DNA of 54,205 nucleotides, from contig NZ_SMAB01000015.1 of the NCBI RefSeq assembly GCF_004342885.1, positions 1 through 54,205 on the forward strand. Direction: 5' to 3'. This DNA comes from Tepidibacillus fermentans. GTDB lineage: Bacteria; Bacillota; Bacilli; Tepidibacillales; Tepidibacillaceae. The first letter of the stretch is position 1; every line of letters begins with the position of its first letter. The notes beneath the pieces were generated by a model, which made no database searches, had not been told where the DNA came from, and was given only the letters and a program-made list of their open reading frames with translations. Shown piece after piece: positions 7,783 to 18,514 of the stretch. Made by a program: the position numbers and the translations under genes.

Positions 7783-9576
7783 TTAGTCCTCCTTAGTCGT
7801 GGTAATGGGAATAAAAAAACGAACCTTTGTTCCTTTGCCAACTTCACTTTCAACCTCAATCTCGCCATGGTGAGCCTTAATAATTTCATGTGCAATCGCC
7901 AAACCTAATCCAGTTCCACCTAGTTCGCGAGATCTCGCCTTATCCACTCGGTAAAAACGTTCAAATAATCGAGAAAGATGTTTTTTAGGTATTCCAATAC
8001 CCGTATCTTCAACTTCAATAAACAATCGATTTTGTTTTAATCTAGCTATGACCCTTACTTTTCCCTGATCACCAGTATACTTAATTGCATTTGAGATGAG
8101 ATTGTCAAGTACTTGATCAATTTGATCACGATCCAATTCAATCGTAGGTAGATAATCTGGCAAATCGAGCGTTAATTCAATGGAACGTTGTCTTGCTTGG
8201 AACGAAAAACGATCAATGACATCCTCAATCATTTCTCTTACTGAGACAAGAGATCTCTTTAATTTAATTTTCTTTTCATCGAGTCGGGATAATTGTAATA
8301 AATCGTTAACTAACCTGATCATCCGATCCGTCTCATATCGAGTCACTTTGATAAAACGATGAGCTAATTCTGGATCTTCTATTGCCCCTTCATCAAGAGC
8401 TTCGAGGTAACTTTTTAATGTGGTTAATGGTGTTCTCAATTCATGAGATACATTGGCGACAAAGTCTTTACGCATTTGTTCTAAATTTTCTTCTTTGGTC
8501 ACATCTCTTAAGACGATAATTAAACTAATTTTTCCTTCATGAAAATGATGAATTTTGTTTAATGTCATTCTTAATAATTTCGTCTCTTGATCATTTGAAT
8601 AGGGGTAAATAAGGTTTTCTTCTGAAATTGGGAACATAATTTTTGGGAAAATATCTGTCAGTGTATGACCTTTTATTTGTTCTTCTGATATCCCAAGTAA
8701 ATCCAATGCACCTTGATTGACAACAAGTATTTTTCCTTGTTCATTGGTTGCAATAACTCCGTCACTCATATGAGTCAAGATTGAAGATAGTTTCTCTCGT
8801 TCTTCTTGATTTTGATCAATGGCTTCTTTTAGTTTTTTTGCCATTTGATTAAAAGTAGATCCTAATCTTCCAATCTCATCTTCACCATAGATTTTGACCC
8901 TTTGATTAAAATCTCCTTCAGTAATCGCCACTGCTTGTTTCGTAATTTCTTGAATTGGCCTTATAATCGTACGAGATAGAAAAAAACCAAGAGTAGCTGT
9001 AAAAACCAATGCGATTAATGTTGCCGTTACTAAAATGTTGCTAATTCGATAAACCGTTTTGTAAACCTCTTCTATTGACGCTGTCATAAAAACCGCACCG
9101 ATCGTATTTTGCTCATGATGAATGGGAATGGCTAAAAACTTGATTCGATTTCCCGTTTTTTCATCGATCCGAACCGTTTCGCTTCGAGTTCCTAAAAGAG
9201 CTCGACTCACGTCAATTTGATAAATTTTTTGTCCAATGATGTTCAGGTTCGTTTTTTTCGTTGTACCAAGAATAATCCCATTACTATCAATAATGGAAAC
9301 ATCGGCACCGTCTAAAGCAAATAGATGCTCAACAAGATTATTAATATCTTCTCTTTTTTCCAGATCATCCTTCTTTTCATCAATCAGATACTTCTCTAAA
9401 TTCACGGCTAACAAATTAGCCTGAGTATTTAAGGTTTCGTTAAAGTTTCCAATATAATAAGCTTCTAACGAACGTATAAAATAGATCCCAATAATTTGCA
9501 TCGAGATCAAGATTAGAAGGATATAGATGACAACAATTTTCCATTGAATGCTTTGGAAAAACTTCGTCTTTCCCAA
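7783..9576 (-). CDS. walK: Sensor histidine kinase WalK
   Basis: The essential kinase that senses cell-wall state (lipid II and hydrolase activity) and phosphorylates WalR. Domains in order over 597 residues: membrane segment 13-33, extracytoplasmic Cache/PAS-like loop to ~178, second membrane segment 179-201, HAMP ~203-255, cytoplasmic PAS ~262-355, HisKA with phospho-acceptor His378 (NVSHELRTPL), and a HATPase with an N box (NLISNAIKYT) and G boxes (DTGIGIP, GTGLGLAI). The likely start is TTG at 9576, with AGGAG nine bases upstream. It lies six bases after walR. Confidence 0.96.
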   Translation of the reverse strand: MGKTKFFQSIQWKIVVIYILLILISMQIIGIYFIRSLEAYYIGNFNETLNTQANLLAVNLEKYLIDEKKDDLEKREDINNLVEHLFALDGADVSIIDSNGIILGTTKKTNLNIIGQKIYQIDVSRALLGTRSETVRIDEKTGNRIKFLAIPIHHEQNTIGAVFMTASIEEVYKTVYRISNILVTATLIALVFTATLGFFLSRTIIRPIQEITKQAVAITEGDFNQRVKIYGEDEIGRLGSTFNQMAKKLKEAIDQNQEEREKLSSILTHMSDGVIATNEQGKILVVNQGALDLLGISEEQIKGHTLTDIFPKIMFPISEENLIYPYSNDQETKLLRMTLNKIHHFHEGKISLIIVLRDVTKEENLEQMRKDFVANVSHELRTPLTTLKSYLEALDEGAIEDPELAHRFIKVTRYETDRMIRLVNDLLQLSRLDEKKIKLKRSLVSVREMIEDVIDRFSFQARQRSIELTLDLPDYLPTIELDRDQIDQVLDNLISNAIKYTGDQGKVRVIARLKQNRLFIEVEDTGIGIPKKHLSRLFERFYRVDKARSRELGGTGLGLAIAHEIIKAHHGEIEVESEVGKGTKVRFFIPITTTKED

Positions 9577-9582
9577 ATTTGA

Positions 9583-10287
9583 TTACTCCTTTTCTTTAGG
9601 ATTTCGGAGTACATAACCAAGCCCTCTCTTTGTAAGAATATATTCTGGCCGACTTGGATCATCTTCAAATTTTTCCCTTAACCTACGGATCGCAACATCA
9701 ACACTTCGTATATCCCCTAGATAATCATAACCCCAGATTGCTTGTAATAAGTGTTCTCGCGTTAATACCTGCCCTGAGTGCTTGGCCATATAATAAAGAA
9801 GTTCAAATTCTCGATGAGTCAAATCTAAATTAACTCCATTTTTTTTGACGATATAAGTAGAGGGATTAATATATAACTCGCCCAACTCAATCGTTGGTGC
9901 GCTTATCGTTTGTCCCCCTATACTTTTGACTCGTCTTAAATTGGCTTTTACTCGTGCCATTAGTTCACGAATCGAAAAGGGTTTTGTCACATAATCGTCT
10001 GCACCCATCTCTAACCCTAATACTTTATCAATTTCATTATCTTTAGCTGTTAACATAATAATCGGCGTGTTGGTAAAAGAGCGAATCTCTCTACATACTT
10101 CAAAACCATCTTTAAATGGAAGCATGATATCCAATAAAATGAGGTCAGGATTTCGTTCCTTTGTCATGCGAATCCCGGTTTCACCATCATATGAAACAAA
10201 AGTCTCATACCCTTCTTTTTCCAAACTAAACTTCAAGATATCAGAGATTGTTTTTTCATCTTCAACAATTAAGATTTTGAGTTTCAT
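9583..10287 (-). CDS. walR: Response regulator WalR
   Basis: OmpR-type transcription factor controlling peptidoglycan hydrolases and cell-wall turnover; essential in most Firmicutes. The receiver domain (residues 1-120) has the acidic pocket VEDE and phospho-acceptor Asp53 (LLDIMLP), with Thr and Lys at TAKD and VTKPF. A winged-helix domain follows (130-232; [15 protein letters not shown]). At 234 residues it is standard length. The ATG has AGGAGGGA nearby. It is first of walRKHIJ; the upstream M23 gene ends in a terminator just before it. Confidence 0.97.
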   Translation of the reverse strand: MKLKILIVEDEKTISDILKFSLEKEGYETFVSYDGETGIRMTKERNPDLILLDIMLPFKDGFEVCREIRSFTNTPIIMLTAKDNEIDKVLGLEMGADDYVTKPFSIRELMARVKANLRRVKSIGGQTISAPTIELGELYINPSTYIVKKNGVNLDLTHREFELLYYMAKHSGQVLTREHLLQAIWGYDYLGDIRSVDVAIRRLREKFEDDPSRPEYILTKRGLGYVLRNPKEKE

Positions 10288-10303
10288 CCATATCCCTCCT
10301 AAT

Positions 10304-10345
10304 AAAAAAGATAGGTCTGTTCATGACCTGAACCTACCTATCTTT
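10304..10345 (-). terminator. Terminator of the M23 peptidase gene
   Basis: The arms AAAGATAGGT and ACCTATCTTT (10307-10316, 10336-10345) pair perfectly and are followed on the minus strand by a short T-rich run. It lies 24 bases after the peptidase stop and 17 bases before walR, so the wal operon promoter must be inside or upstream of this short gap. Confidence 0.75.
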
Positions 10346-10368
10346 CTTATTCCTTTTTTGTTCAGTTC

Positions 10369-11865
10369 TTATCTTCTAACATAATTCAGCGGATTTCTTA
10401 CCCCTCCACCAATATGAACCTCAAAATGTAGATGAGTACCTGTCGATCTTCCTGTATCCCCCATAATACCAATCGTTTGCCCTTTATCAACGCGGGTACC
10501 AGGGGAAACTAAAATTTCATTTAAATGTGCATACAGGGTTTGTATTCCATTATTATGGTTAATAATAATAGTATTACCATAACCGTTTTTCCAACCGGTA
10601 AATGATATGACACCACTATCTGCTGCTCTTACCGTATGATTGCTAGAGGTGATATCAATACCTTCATGCATTTCACCCCAACGGCTGCCAAATGGACTAC
10701 TAATTGACCCACCATACGCTGGCCAGATTAATGAGCCAGAACCACGGGATGGAGCAACCTTTGTTCCACGTTTAATAATTTGTTTCACAGGTTGGGTTTT
10801 AACTTGTTCGTTTCGTACTTCTTTCTGAACCGGAACACCATTTTCAAGATATACATCGTAAGTAACTAGTTTTGAACCATTTTTCCCGGTTTGTACTGTT
10901 CTTGTTTGCCCTTTATACATCGAAGAATCATTTTGATACTCTATTGCATAAGGGATTGGTTCTTCCTGTACAACTGTTTCTTTTACTAAAACCGTTACTA
11001 ACGACTTCATAGCCGTTACGTTCAGTTCATCACCAATATGAATTAATTCACCACTTAACCCTGGATTTAATTGATATAATTGCTTTGTGGTTAATCCATG
11101 CTTATTGGCAATGTCAGAAATGGTATCTCCCTCTTGAACCTTATATTTCTTTTGTTCTAAGGTTCCCTGCTTTATCAATTTGAGCAAATCCTCTTCAGAC
11201 ATTATTTCGTCTGGTGAGACCTTTAATTCTTGTAAGCTCACTTTTTCTTTAATTGTAACATCATCAACTTTGATTGTCGGCCCTTCATTTAAGGAAGCGG
11301 CTTTTATTTTATTTTTATCCGTTTTTGGTAGATACCCTTGTTTTATTAAATCCAATATCCGATCTGCTGTTGCTTTATCTTTGACAACCCCGACTTGTTT
11401 CCCGTTAATCACAATCGCAGTTCCAACCGCTTCAATATGAAAAATCTTATTTAATGCATGAATGGTTTGGTTGTTGTTAAATTCGCCCTTAAATACTGTT
11501 TCTTCCTGATATGTAACCTTATTCGACGAATCTAGAGATTTTAAACCATATGTAGTTTGGGCTTTTGCCAATTGTTCTTTCTTCCATCGTTCAATCACAT
11601 TTTTATCATTCACAGTTCCTACAAATTTACCATCGACGTAAACATGGTATAAAGTAGTCGCATTCGCTTGATAATAATAAAGACCAAACGATGAGCTAAT
11701 TAAGATTATTCCTGTAAGAGAACCTATAATAATTGATTTTTTTTTATTTTCTGAAATATAATGTTGCAAATTGTTTATTCTGTCCTTGCTTATGTTTAAT
11801 ACAGAAGTAACATTATCTTTTAATTTATCCTTCATTTCGATAAATCTTTCGCTTAAACTCTGCAT
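10369..11865 (-). CDS. Peptidoglycan endopeptidase with LysM, G5 and M23 (LytM) domains
   Basis: A cell-wall hydrolase that likely cuts peptide cross-bridges. The 498-residue chain has a short cytoplasmic N-terminus, one membrane segment (about 44-66, uncleaved signal-anchor-like), a long extracytoplasmic region, LysM (about 242-285, QEGDTISDIANKHGL), G5 (about 292-345) and a C-terminal M23 Zn-peptidase (about 375-498) with MHEGIDI and GTHLHFEV as metal-ligand motifs. The start has AAAGGAGG. It lies directly upstream of walR; since WalR controls such enzymes in Bacillales, this is a likely regulon member, though I did not find a clear WalR box. Confidence 0.9.
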   Translation of the reverse strand: MQSLSERFIEMKDKLKDNVTSVLNISKDRINNLQHYISENKKKSIIIGSLTGIILISSSFGLYYYQANATTLYHVYVDGKFVGTVNDKNVIERWKKEQLAKAQTTYGLKSLDSSNKVTYQEETVFKGEFNNNQTIHALNKIFHIEAVGTAIVINGKQVGVVKDKATADRILDLIKQGYLPKTDKNKIKAASLNEGPTIKVDDVTIKEKVSLQELKVSPDEIMSEEDLLKLIKQGTLEQKKYKVQEGDTISDIANKHGLTTKQLYQLNPGLSGELIHIGDELNVTAMKSLVTVLVKETVVQEEPIPYAIEYQNDSSMYKGQTRTVQTGKNGSKLVTYDVYLENGVPVQKEVRNEQVKTQPVKQIIKRGTKVAPSRGSGSLIWPAYGGSISSPFGSRWGEMHEGIDITSSNHTVRAADSGVISFTGWKNGYGNTIIINHNNGIQTLYAHLNEILVSPGTRVDKGQTIGIMGDTGRSTGTHLHFEVHIGGGVRNPLNYVRR

Positions 11866-11894
11866 GGTTACCTCCTTTATTATGGAGTTTTAGA

Positions 11895-11970
11895 TGGAGC
11901 CGACGATGGGACTCGAACCCACGACCTGCTCATTACGAGTGAGCCGCTCTACCAACTGAGCTACGACGGC
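11895..11970 (-). tRNA. tRNA-Thr (anticodon CGT)
   Basis: A 76-base cloverleaf with encoded CCA. The anticodon loop CTCGTAA gives anticodon CGT, reading ACG threonine codons, and the T loop is TTCGAGT. D and T arms are complete. In the acceptor stem the fifth pair is U5:U68, a mismatch; all other pairs are Watson-Crick or wobble. Confidence 0.93.
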
Positions 11971-12101
11971 ATGACTAGGGTAGCTTATCCATAATGTAAA
12001 TGTAACATAGTATAGCATGTATCATCAAGTGGTAATTTTTGATGATGCACTCTTCTACTCAAATATTATAAAATGAAACAAACTCATTGGAGGGATAAAA
12101 T

Positions 12102-12473
12102 GTGACAAAAACCCGAAACATCTTGGCCTCCTTTCGTACAGTAGATGAAGCTCAAAGAGCTGGACAAGAATTAAAGGCCTTAGGAATTAAGGAAATGCAA
12201 ATCGATCGGGTTAGCTTATACCCCGGTTTTAATCTAAACGAATTTTCTAATCCTATTACAGGACGTTTTGATAGTTTAGCTGACTTAACCTTAGGTTCTG
12301 ATTTTTCAAATAAAAGCGCTGAAATTCTTGCAGCAGCTGATGTAAATGCAAGTGGCTTATCTGATGGTGGCGAGATGGATATTGATCGTAATGTTTTATT
12401 AACTATTGTTGCAGATGAAAATTTAGCCGATCAAGCCGAACAAATCATCCAAAAATATAACGGTATGTTTTAA
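12102..12473 (+). CDS. Small hypothetical protein, general-stress/YflT-like fold suspected (123 aa)
   Basis: I cannot name this protein with certainty. At 123 residues it has a beta-alpha-type start (ILASFRTVDEAQRAGQELK) and a matching end (LLTIVADENLADQAEQIIQKY), which suggests two halves of a ferredoxin-like fold as in YflT-type stress proteins. The middle is glycine- and serine-rich and low in charge. No membrane segment. The start is GTG at 12102 with GGAGGG seven bases upstream; ATG two bases earlier is followed at once by TGA. It is the only plus-strand gene between tRNA genes, single-gene unit, and followed by a hairpin. Confidence 0.7.
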   Translation: MTKTRNILASFRTVDEAQRAGQELKALGIKEMQIDRVSLYPGFNLNEFSNPITGRFDSLADLTLGSDFSNKSAEILAAADVNASGLSDGGEMDIDRNVLLTIVADENLADQAEQIIQKYNGMF

Positions 12474-12521
12474 ATCTAAGTTTCAATTAAAATATTTATT
12501 TTATGAACACAAAAAACATTA

Positions 12522-12543
12522 GGGGGAGTTTTTAAGCTCCCCC
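12522..12543. terminator. Hairpin after the 12102-12473 gene
   Basis: GGGGGAG (12522-12528) and CTCCCCC (12537-12543) form a GC-rich 7-bp stem. Plus-strand U content after the stem is modest; the minus strand runs into a T-rich stretch (TTTTTTG), so it may work on both strands, ending the plus-strand gene and the minus-strand tRNA transcript. Confidence 0.55.
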
Positions 12544-12690
12544 CTGTTTACATTCAATTTCACTCATTTCATTTATGAGTACGACATCGAATCACAACGT
12601 CTCTTTGATCCTTGCTCTTTGTGTCTCCGACGTCCCCATGCTTGCTCTTGCAAGCTGGTTTCGAATCCCTTTATCGAAGCATGGCAAGGA

Positions 12691-12765
12691 TGGTGACCCG
12701 TAGGGGATTCGAACCCCTGTTACCGCCGTGAAAGGGCGGTGTCTTAACCACTTGACCAACGGGCC
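12691..12765 (-). tRNA. tRNA-Glu (anticodon TTC)
   Basis: A 75-base tRNA with encoded CCA; anticodon loop CTTTCAC gives TTC, decoding GAA/GAG. Acceptor, D, anticodon and T arms all pair (one G-U in the acceptor). It is seven bases downstream of tRNA-Lys, in the same minus-strand transcript. Confidence 0.96.
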
Positions 12766-12772
12766 ATAAAAA

Positions 12773-12848
12773 TGGTGAGCCATACAGGATTCGAACCTGT
12801 GACACCCTGATTAAAAGTCAGGTGCTCTACCTGCTGAGCTAATGGCTC
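12773..12848 (-). tRNA. tRNA-Lys (anticodon TTT)
   Basis: A 76-base tRNA with encoded CCA; anticodon TTT in loop CTTTTAA, decoding AAA/AAG. The acceptor stem starts GAGCCAU as in Bacillus tRNA-Lys. First gene of the two-tRNA transcript with tRNA-Glu. Confidence 0.96.
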
Positions 12849-12977
12849 ACAAACAACACGTTGTATATGTTATCATGTTGTATAATAAAATGCAACCCTT
12901 TTTTTTATTTTTATTTAACTAATTTTTGGGGTTCATTGTAAAATTAAATGCAACAATAAATATATAGAAAACGCCAT

Positions 12978-13246
<269 letters not shown>

Positions 13247-13267
13247 CGAACGAACAGAGTCTTGTTC

Positions 13268-14587
<1,320 letters not shown>

Positions 14588-14598
14588 TCACATTTTCT

Positions 14599-14627
14599 AG
14601 TTTAGCAATTTAAATAATTGATGTCAA
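14599..14627 (-). promoter_or_regulatory. purA promoter
   Basis: TTGACA (14622-14627) and TAAACT (14599-14604), 17 bases apart on the minus strand, place the transcript start near 14592, about 38 bases before the purA ATG. The PurR boxes end five bases upstream of the -35. Confidence 0.75.
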
Positions 14628-14631
14628 CGTT

Positions 14632-14676
14632 AATTACGAACGTTTGTTGGATATTCATAATATTTTGTTCGTGTTT
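14632..14676 (-). promoter_or_regulatory. PurR operator (two inverted PurBoxes)
   Basis: Two 14-base boxes in inverted orientation, AAACACGAACAAAA (complement of 14663-14676) and the inverted AAACGTTCGTAATT (14632-14645), are separated by 17 bases. This matches the Bacillus PurBox pair (A-rich flank with central CGAAC) and the usual 16-17 base spacing. Repression of purA by PurR in adenine-rich, low-PRPP conditions is known for B. subtilis; extension to this species is inference. Confidence 0.8.
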
Positions 14677-14690
14677 TAATTAGATAAATA

Positions 14691-14727
14691 AAAAGCGGAC
14701 AACCCTTTTTTCATAGGATCTCCGCTT
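14691..14727 (-). terminator. Terminator after dnaB
   Basis: AAGCGGA (14693-14699) and TCCGCTT (14721-14727) form a 7-bp stem with further partial pairing inside, followed on the minus strand by TTTTTATTTA. It lies just past the dnaB stop and closes the yybS-gdpP-rplI-dnaB unit. Confidence 0.75.
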
Positions 14728-14733
14728 CCCAAA

Positions 14734-16083
14734 TTAACTTACAGAGGCTTCATGATTTTGTGCATAATTTACAAATTTATTATAATTTTTCAAGAACACA
14801 AGTTCAACTTTGCCGACTGGGCCGTTTCGGTGTTTGGCAATGATGATTTCAACAATGTTTTGTTTTTCTGTTTCTGGATTGTAATAGTCATCGCGATATA
14901 AAAAGGCAACGATATCTGCATCTTGCTCAATACTTCCTGATTCACGAATATCTGATAACATCGGTCGTTTATCTTGTCTTTGCTCAACTGCACGGCTTAA
15001 TTGAGATAAAGCAATAACTGGAACCTCTAACTCTCTAGCAATTCGTTTTAATTGCCTTGATATTTCCGATATCTCTTGTTGTCGATTATCTGACTTCCCT
15101 CGTCCATGGATCAATTGTAAATAATCGATAACGACTAAACCTAAACCCCTTTCCGCTTTAAGACGTCGTAATTTGGCTCGAATATCATACACAGTGATCC
15201 CTGGAGTATCATCAATATAAATCGGTGCTTCTGATAACGTACTCATCGCCATCGTTAACTTCTGCCAATCTTCTTCTTCCATTTGACCTGTTCGAAGCTT
15301 GTGAGCGTCTAAGTTCCCCTCAGCTGAGACCATCCGTTGAACCAACTGACTAGCTGGCATCTCCAAACTAAAAATCGCTACTGTTTCTTTTGCTCTTGCA
15401 GCCACATTTTGAGCCACATTTAAGGCAAAAGCCGTTTTCCCAACCGAAGGTCTGGCTGCAAGAATGATCAGATCCGACTTTTGAAAACCTGATGTCATTT
15501 TATCTAGGTCAGCAAATCCTGATGGTATGCCTGTAATTTCTCCTTTATGTTGATGTAAAAACTCAATTCGATCAATGGTTTCCATAAGAATATCTTTAAT
15601 CGCAATAAAACTATCTTGATATTTTTTTTGCGAGATTTCTAAAATTCTTTTCTCTGCATCTCCCAAAATATCTTGAACATCATCACTTTCAATATAACTC
15701 GTACTTGCGATTTCGGTCGCAGCACGAATTAATCTTCTTAAAACGGCTTTTTCCTCTACGATTTTTGCATAATATTCTACATTCGCAGCAGTTGGCACTG
15801 CATTGGCAAGGTCGGTAAGATAGGAAACACCGCCAACTTCTTCTAATAACTTTTTATTTTGCAAATCAGAAGTTAATGTAATCAAATCAACGGGTTGGCC
15901 ATTTTCAGACAATTCAAGCATAGATCGAAAGATTTTTTGGTGTGATGCACGATAAAAATCTTCTGCTGATAATATTTCTGATACCAAAATTAATGCATCT
16001 TTATCAAGTAAAACAGCACCAAGAACAGCCTGTTCCGCCTCAATATTTTGAGGTGGAATACGATCTAAAAATAATTCACTCAC
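14734..16083 (-). CDS. dnaB: Replicative DNA helicase DnaB (B. subtilis DnaC)
   Basis: The hexameric helicase that unwinds DNA at the fork and recruits primase. The 449-residue product has an N-terminal domain (1-~100, RIPPQNIEAEQAVLG), a linker, and a RecA-like C-terminal ATPase with Walker A ARPSVGKTAFALN and Walker B VVIDYLQLI, plus LSQLSRAVEQR. I placed the start at the GTG at 16083 because GAGGG lies seven bases upstream and the N-terminus then aligns in length with B. subtilis; an in-frame TTG (16104) and ATG (16089) upstream fit the RBS worse. It follows rplI. Confidence 0.96.
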   Translation of the reverse strand: MSELFLDRIPPQNIEAEQAVLGAVLLDKDALILVSEILSAEDFYRASHQKIFRSMLELSENGQPVDLITLTSDLQNKKLLEEVGGVSYLTDLANAVPTAANVEYYAKIVEEKAVLRRLIRAATEIASTSYIESDDVQDILGDAEKRILEISQKKYQDSFIAIKDILMETIDRIEFLHQHKGEITGIPSGFADLDKMTSGFQKSDLIILAARPSVGKTAFALNVAQNVAARAKETVAIFSLEMPASQLVQRMVSAEGNLDAHKLRTGQMEEEDWQKLTMAMSTLSEAPIYIDDTPGITVYDIRAKLRRLKAERGLGLVVIDYLQLIHGRGKSDNRQQEISEISRQLKRIARELEVPVIALSQLSRAVEQRQDKRPMLSDIRESGSIEQDADIVAFLYRDDYYNPETEKQNIVEIIIAKHRNGPVGKVELVFLKNYNKFVNYAQNHEASVS

Positions 16084-16107
16084 ATGCATTCCCTCGATTT
16101 TCAATGC

Positions 16108-16554
16108 TTATTTTTCATCAACCACATGTACCTTAATGGTCGCTGTTACTTCTGGATGAAGTTTGACCGAAACATTCGTATAACCGAGGTTCCGAATCGG
16201 TTCATCCAATAAGATTTTCCTCTTATCAATTTGGATTTTCATTTGTTTTAATTGTTCAGCAATCTGTTTTGAAGTAACCGCACCAAATAATTTGCCACCT
16301 TCACCAGCTTTTGAAGGAATGGTAACCGTTATTTCTTCTAAATTCTTTGCAAGTTGTTTCGCTTGTTCTAATTCTTGAGCCTTTCTTTTTTGTTCACTGC
16401 TTTTAAATGCGTCTAGTTCTTTGATATTTCCCTTTGTAGCTTCTTTTGCTAATCCTCTAGGAAAAAGAAAATTCCTAGCGTATCCTTCAGATACTTCTTT
16501 TATTTCCCCTTTTTTTCCTTGGCCTTTCACGTCTTGAAGAAATATTACCTTCAT
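16108..16554 (-). CDS. rplI: 50S ribosomal protein L9
   Basis: L9 binds 23S rRNA domain V near L1 and extends from the ribosome surface, helping reading-frame fidelity. The 148-residue protein has the N-terminal RNA-binding globule with the family signature [19 protein letters not shown], a long helix (about 45-75) and the C-terminal globule. Length is standard. Its ATG overlaps the gdpP stop (ATGA), so it is translationally coupled to gdpP, the usual Bacillus arrangement. Confidence 0.98.
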   Translation of the reverse strand: MKVIFLQDVKGQGKKGEIKEVSEGYARNFLFPRGLAKEATKGNIKELDAFKSSEQKRKAQELEQAKQLAKNLEEITVTIPSKAGEGGKLFGAVTSKQIAEQLKQMKIQIDKRKILLDEPIRNLGYTNVSVKLHPEVTATIKVHVVDEK

Positions 16555-18506
16555 ACGGATAATCCTCCTTCTTTTTGTACTTCTGTTAATACTTCCATTA
16601 GTCTGGATTCAGCTTCTTCAACATCGATTCCTTCTAATTGTACCGCAGCATTCGTTAAATGACCACCGCCGCCTAATCGTTCCATAATCGTTTGGACATT
16701 GATTTGCCCTAAAGATCTCGCGCTTATCCCTACTAATCCATCAGGACGAACACTAATGACGAAAGATGCAAAGATTCCGCTCATATTTAAAAGTGTATCT
16801 GCGGTTTGGGCAATCAACAACTGGCCAAGTTTTTCCTTCGCTACCGCAATTGCGATATGGTCAAAAGCAATACGAGCCTTTTTCACCAATTCTGCTCGTT
16901 GAATAAAGTGTTCGATATCTTCTTTCAACAATTTTTGCACAAGAGCAGGGTCAGCACTATTTCTTCTTAGAAAAGATGCCGCTTCAAACGTCCTTGCTCC
17001 CGTACGAAAAGCAAATGACTTTGTATCGACAACGATACCTGCTAATAACGCTGTCGCTTCCAAACGATCCATCTCTATCTGATCACTTTGATACTGTAAT
17101 AGTTCGGTTACTAACTCACTTGTTGACGAGGCGTAAGGTTCAATATACATTAGCACAGGGTCTTTTACAATTTCTTCTCCTCGTCTATGATGATCGATGA
17201 CCACAATCCGTCGACATGCAGCAACGATTTTGGGTTCAATGGTTAATGAAGGTTTGTGGGTATCTACCATAACAAGTAATGTTTTAGCCGTTACCATATT
17301 TAATGCTCGTTCTGGTGTAATAAAATATTGTGGAAGTTTCTCATGACGGTGAATCTCATCTAATAAGGTTAGAATCGAAGGGTTGGCATCATCTAAAACA
17401 ATATACCCTGTTTTACCATGGATATGGACTGCTTTTAATACTCCGATCGATGCTCCAATCGCATCCATATCAGGGGTCTTGTGTCCCATGATCAAGACAG
17501 TATCACTTTCACGAATAAGATCTTTTAGTGATTGTGAAATCACTCTTGCCCGAACTCTGTTTCTCTTTTCAACGGCATTGGTTTTACCACCATAAAAAGA
17601 TAATCGATCACCCGCTTTGACTGCAGCTTGGTCTCCACCGCGACCCAAAGCGATATCTAAACTAGATTGAGTGATTTGCCCTAATTCAATCAGTGATTCA
17701 ACTCCAGCGCCAATACCAATGCTTAATGTTAAAGGTATCTTATTATCTGAAGTCATTTCCCGAATTCGATCCAAAATGTCAAATCTTGTCGTTTCCAATT
17801 TCTTTAATACATGTTCTGTCATCACGATCCAAAATTTATCCGCTGCATATCGTCTTAAATAGATATCTAGTTCAGTTGCCCAATCATTGATAAGACTTAC
17901 CACTTCAGTAAGTAAAATGCTCCGGCTTAGCTCATCAAGCCCTTGAGCAACTTCATCCAAATTATCTAAATGAATAATGCCAAATACCGGTCTTGTATTC
18001 TGATATTTCTCTTGAAGCTGACGATACTCTGTAATGTCTGTGATATATAAAAGTCTTTCTTCTTTATTCATCTCAATTTGATAAGTTTTATCTTGATAGG
18101 GTATCGTCTGTTTTCTTGCCGCTGAATCCCATTCTAAAGAAGGGAAAATTTCTGCCAGTGGTTTTCCGATTAATTCTTGGTTGCCAACTAAAATTTGAAA
18201 ATATGGATTGAACCATTCGATATTCCCTGCTTCATCATAGAGGACGGTCCCGACGGGAATCGTTTGTAATACATCGCTACCTGCTCTTTTCACTCGATGG
18301 GAAATGGTTGAGATGTATTTTTGTAGCTCTTTCTGAAAACGAACCTGCGTTTGATAAAGATAATTGATCAATAAAATAAGTAGAATAAGGAAAACCACGG
18401 CTAATAACCAATGATCAATTGCAATAATCCCGATTAAAATCAATCCAAACAATGAAAATACTAAAAGATAATTTTTCGCAAAGCGACTTAGTGAAAATTT
18501 AGGCAT
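16551..18506 (-). CDS. gdpP: Cyclic-di-AMP phosphodiesterase GdpP
   Basis: GdpP hydrolyses c-di-AMP to pApA, tuning potassium, osmotic and cell-wall homeostasis and beta-lactam tolerance. The 651-residue chain has two membrane segments (about 9-50), a PAS domain (~75-150), a degenerate GGDEF (~170-300, no GGDEF signature; SIGIGAG remains) and a C-terminal DHH/DHHA1 phosphodiesterase with [25 protein letters not shown] and the DHHA1 GGGGH. Catalytic DHH-type residues look intact. It sits between yybS and rplI with overlapping stop/start. Confidence 0.95.
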   Translation of the reverse strand: MPKFSLSRFAKNYLLVFSLFGLILIGIIAIDHWLLAVVFLILLILLINYLYQTQVRFQKELQKYISTISHRVKRAGSDVLQTIPVGTVLYDEAGNIEWFNPYFQILVGNQELIGKPLAEIFPSLEWDSAARKQTIPYQDKTYQIEMNKEERLLYITDITEYRQLQEKYQNTRPVFGIIHLDNLDEVAQGLDELSRSILLTEVVSLINDWATELDIYLRRYAADKFWIVMTEHVLKKLETTRFDILDRIREMTSDNKIPLTLSIGIGAGVESLIELGQITQSSLDIALGRGGDQAAVKAGDRLSFYGGKTNAVEKRNRVRARVISQSLKDLIRESDTVLIMGHKTPDMDAIGASIGVLKAVHIHGKTGYIVLDDANPSILTLLDEIHRHEKLPQYFITPERALNMVTAKTLLVMVDTHKPSLTIEPKIVAACRRIVVIDHHRRGEEIVKDPVLMYIEPYASSTSELVTELLQYQSDQIEMDRLEATALLAGIVVDTKSFAFRTGARTFEAASFLRRNSADPALVQKLLKEDIEHFIQRAELVKKARIAFDHIAIAVAKEKLGQLLIAQTADTLLNMSGIFASFVISVRPDGLVGISARSLGQINVQTIMERLGGGGHLTNAAVQLEGIDVEEAESRLMEVLTEVQKEGGLSV

Positions 18507-18514
18507 AAAACAAA

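Noticed and set aside
12856-12890. GTTGTATATG/ATGTTGTATAA near tRNA-Lys as a further copy of the GGYTTGTAT repeat
   Set aside because: It lacks the AACGC-type inner sequence and matching opposite end; only the TTGTAT core agrees.
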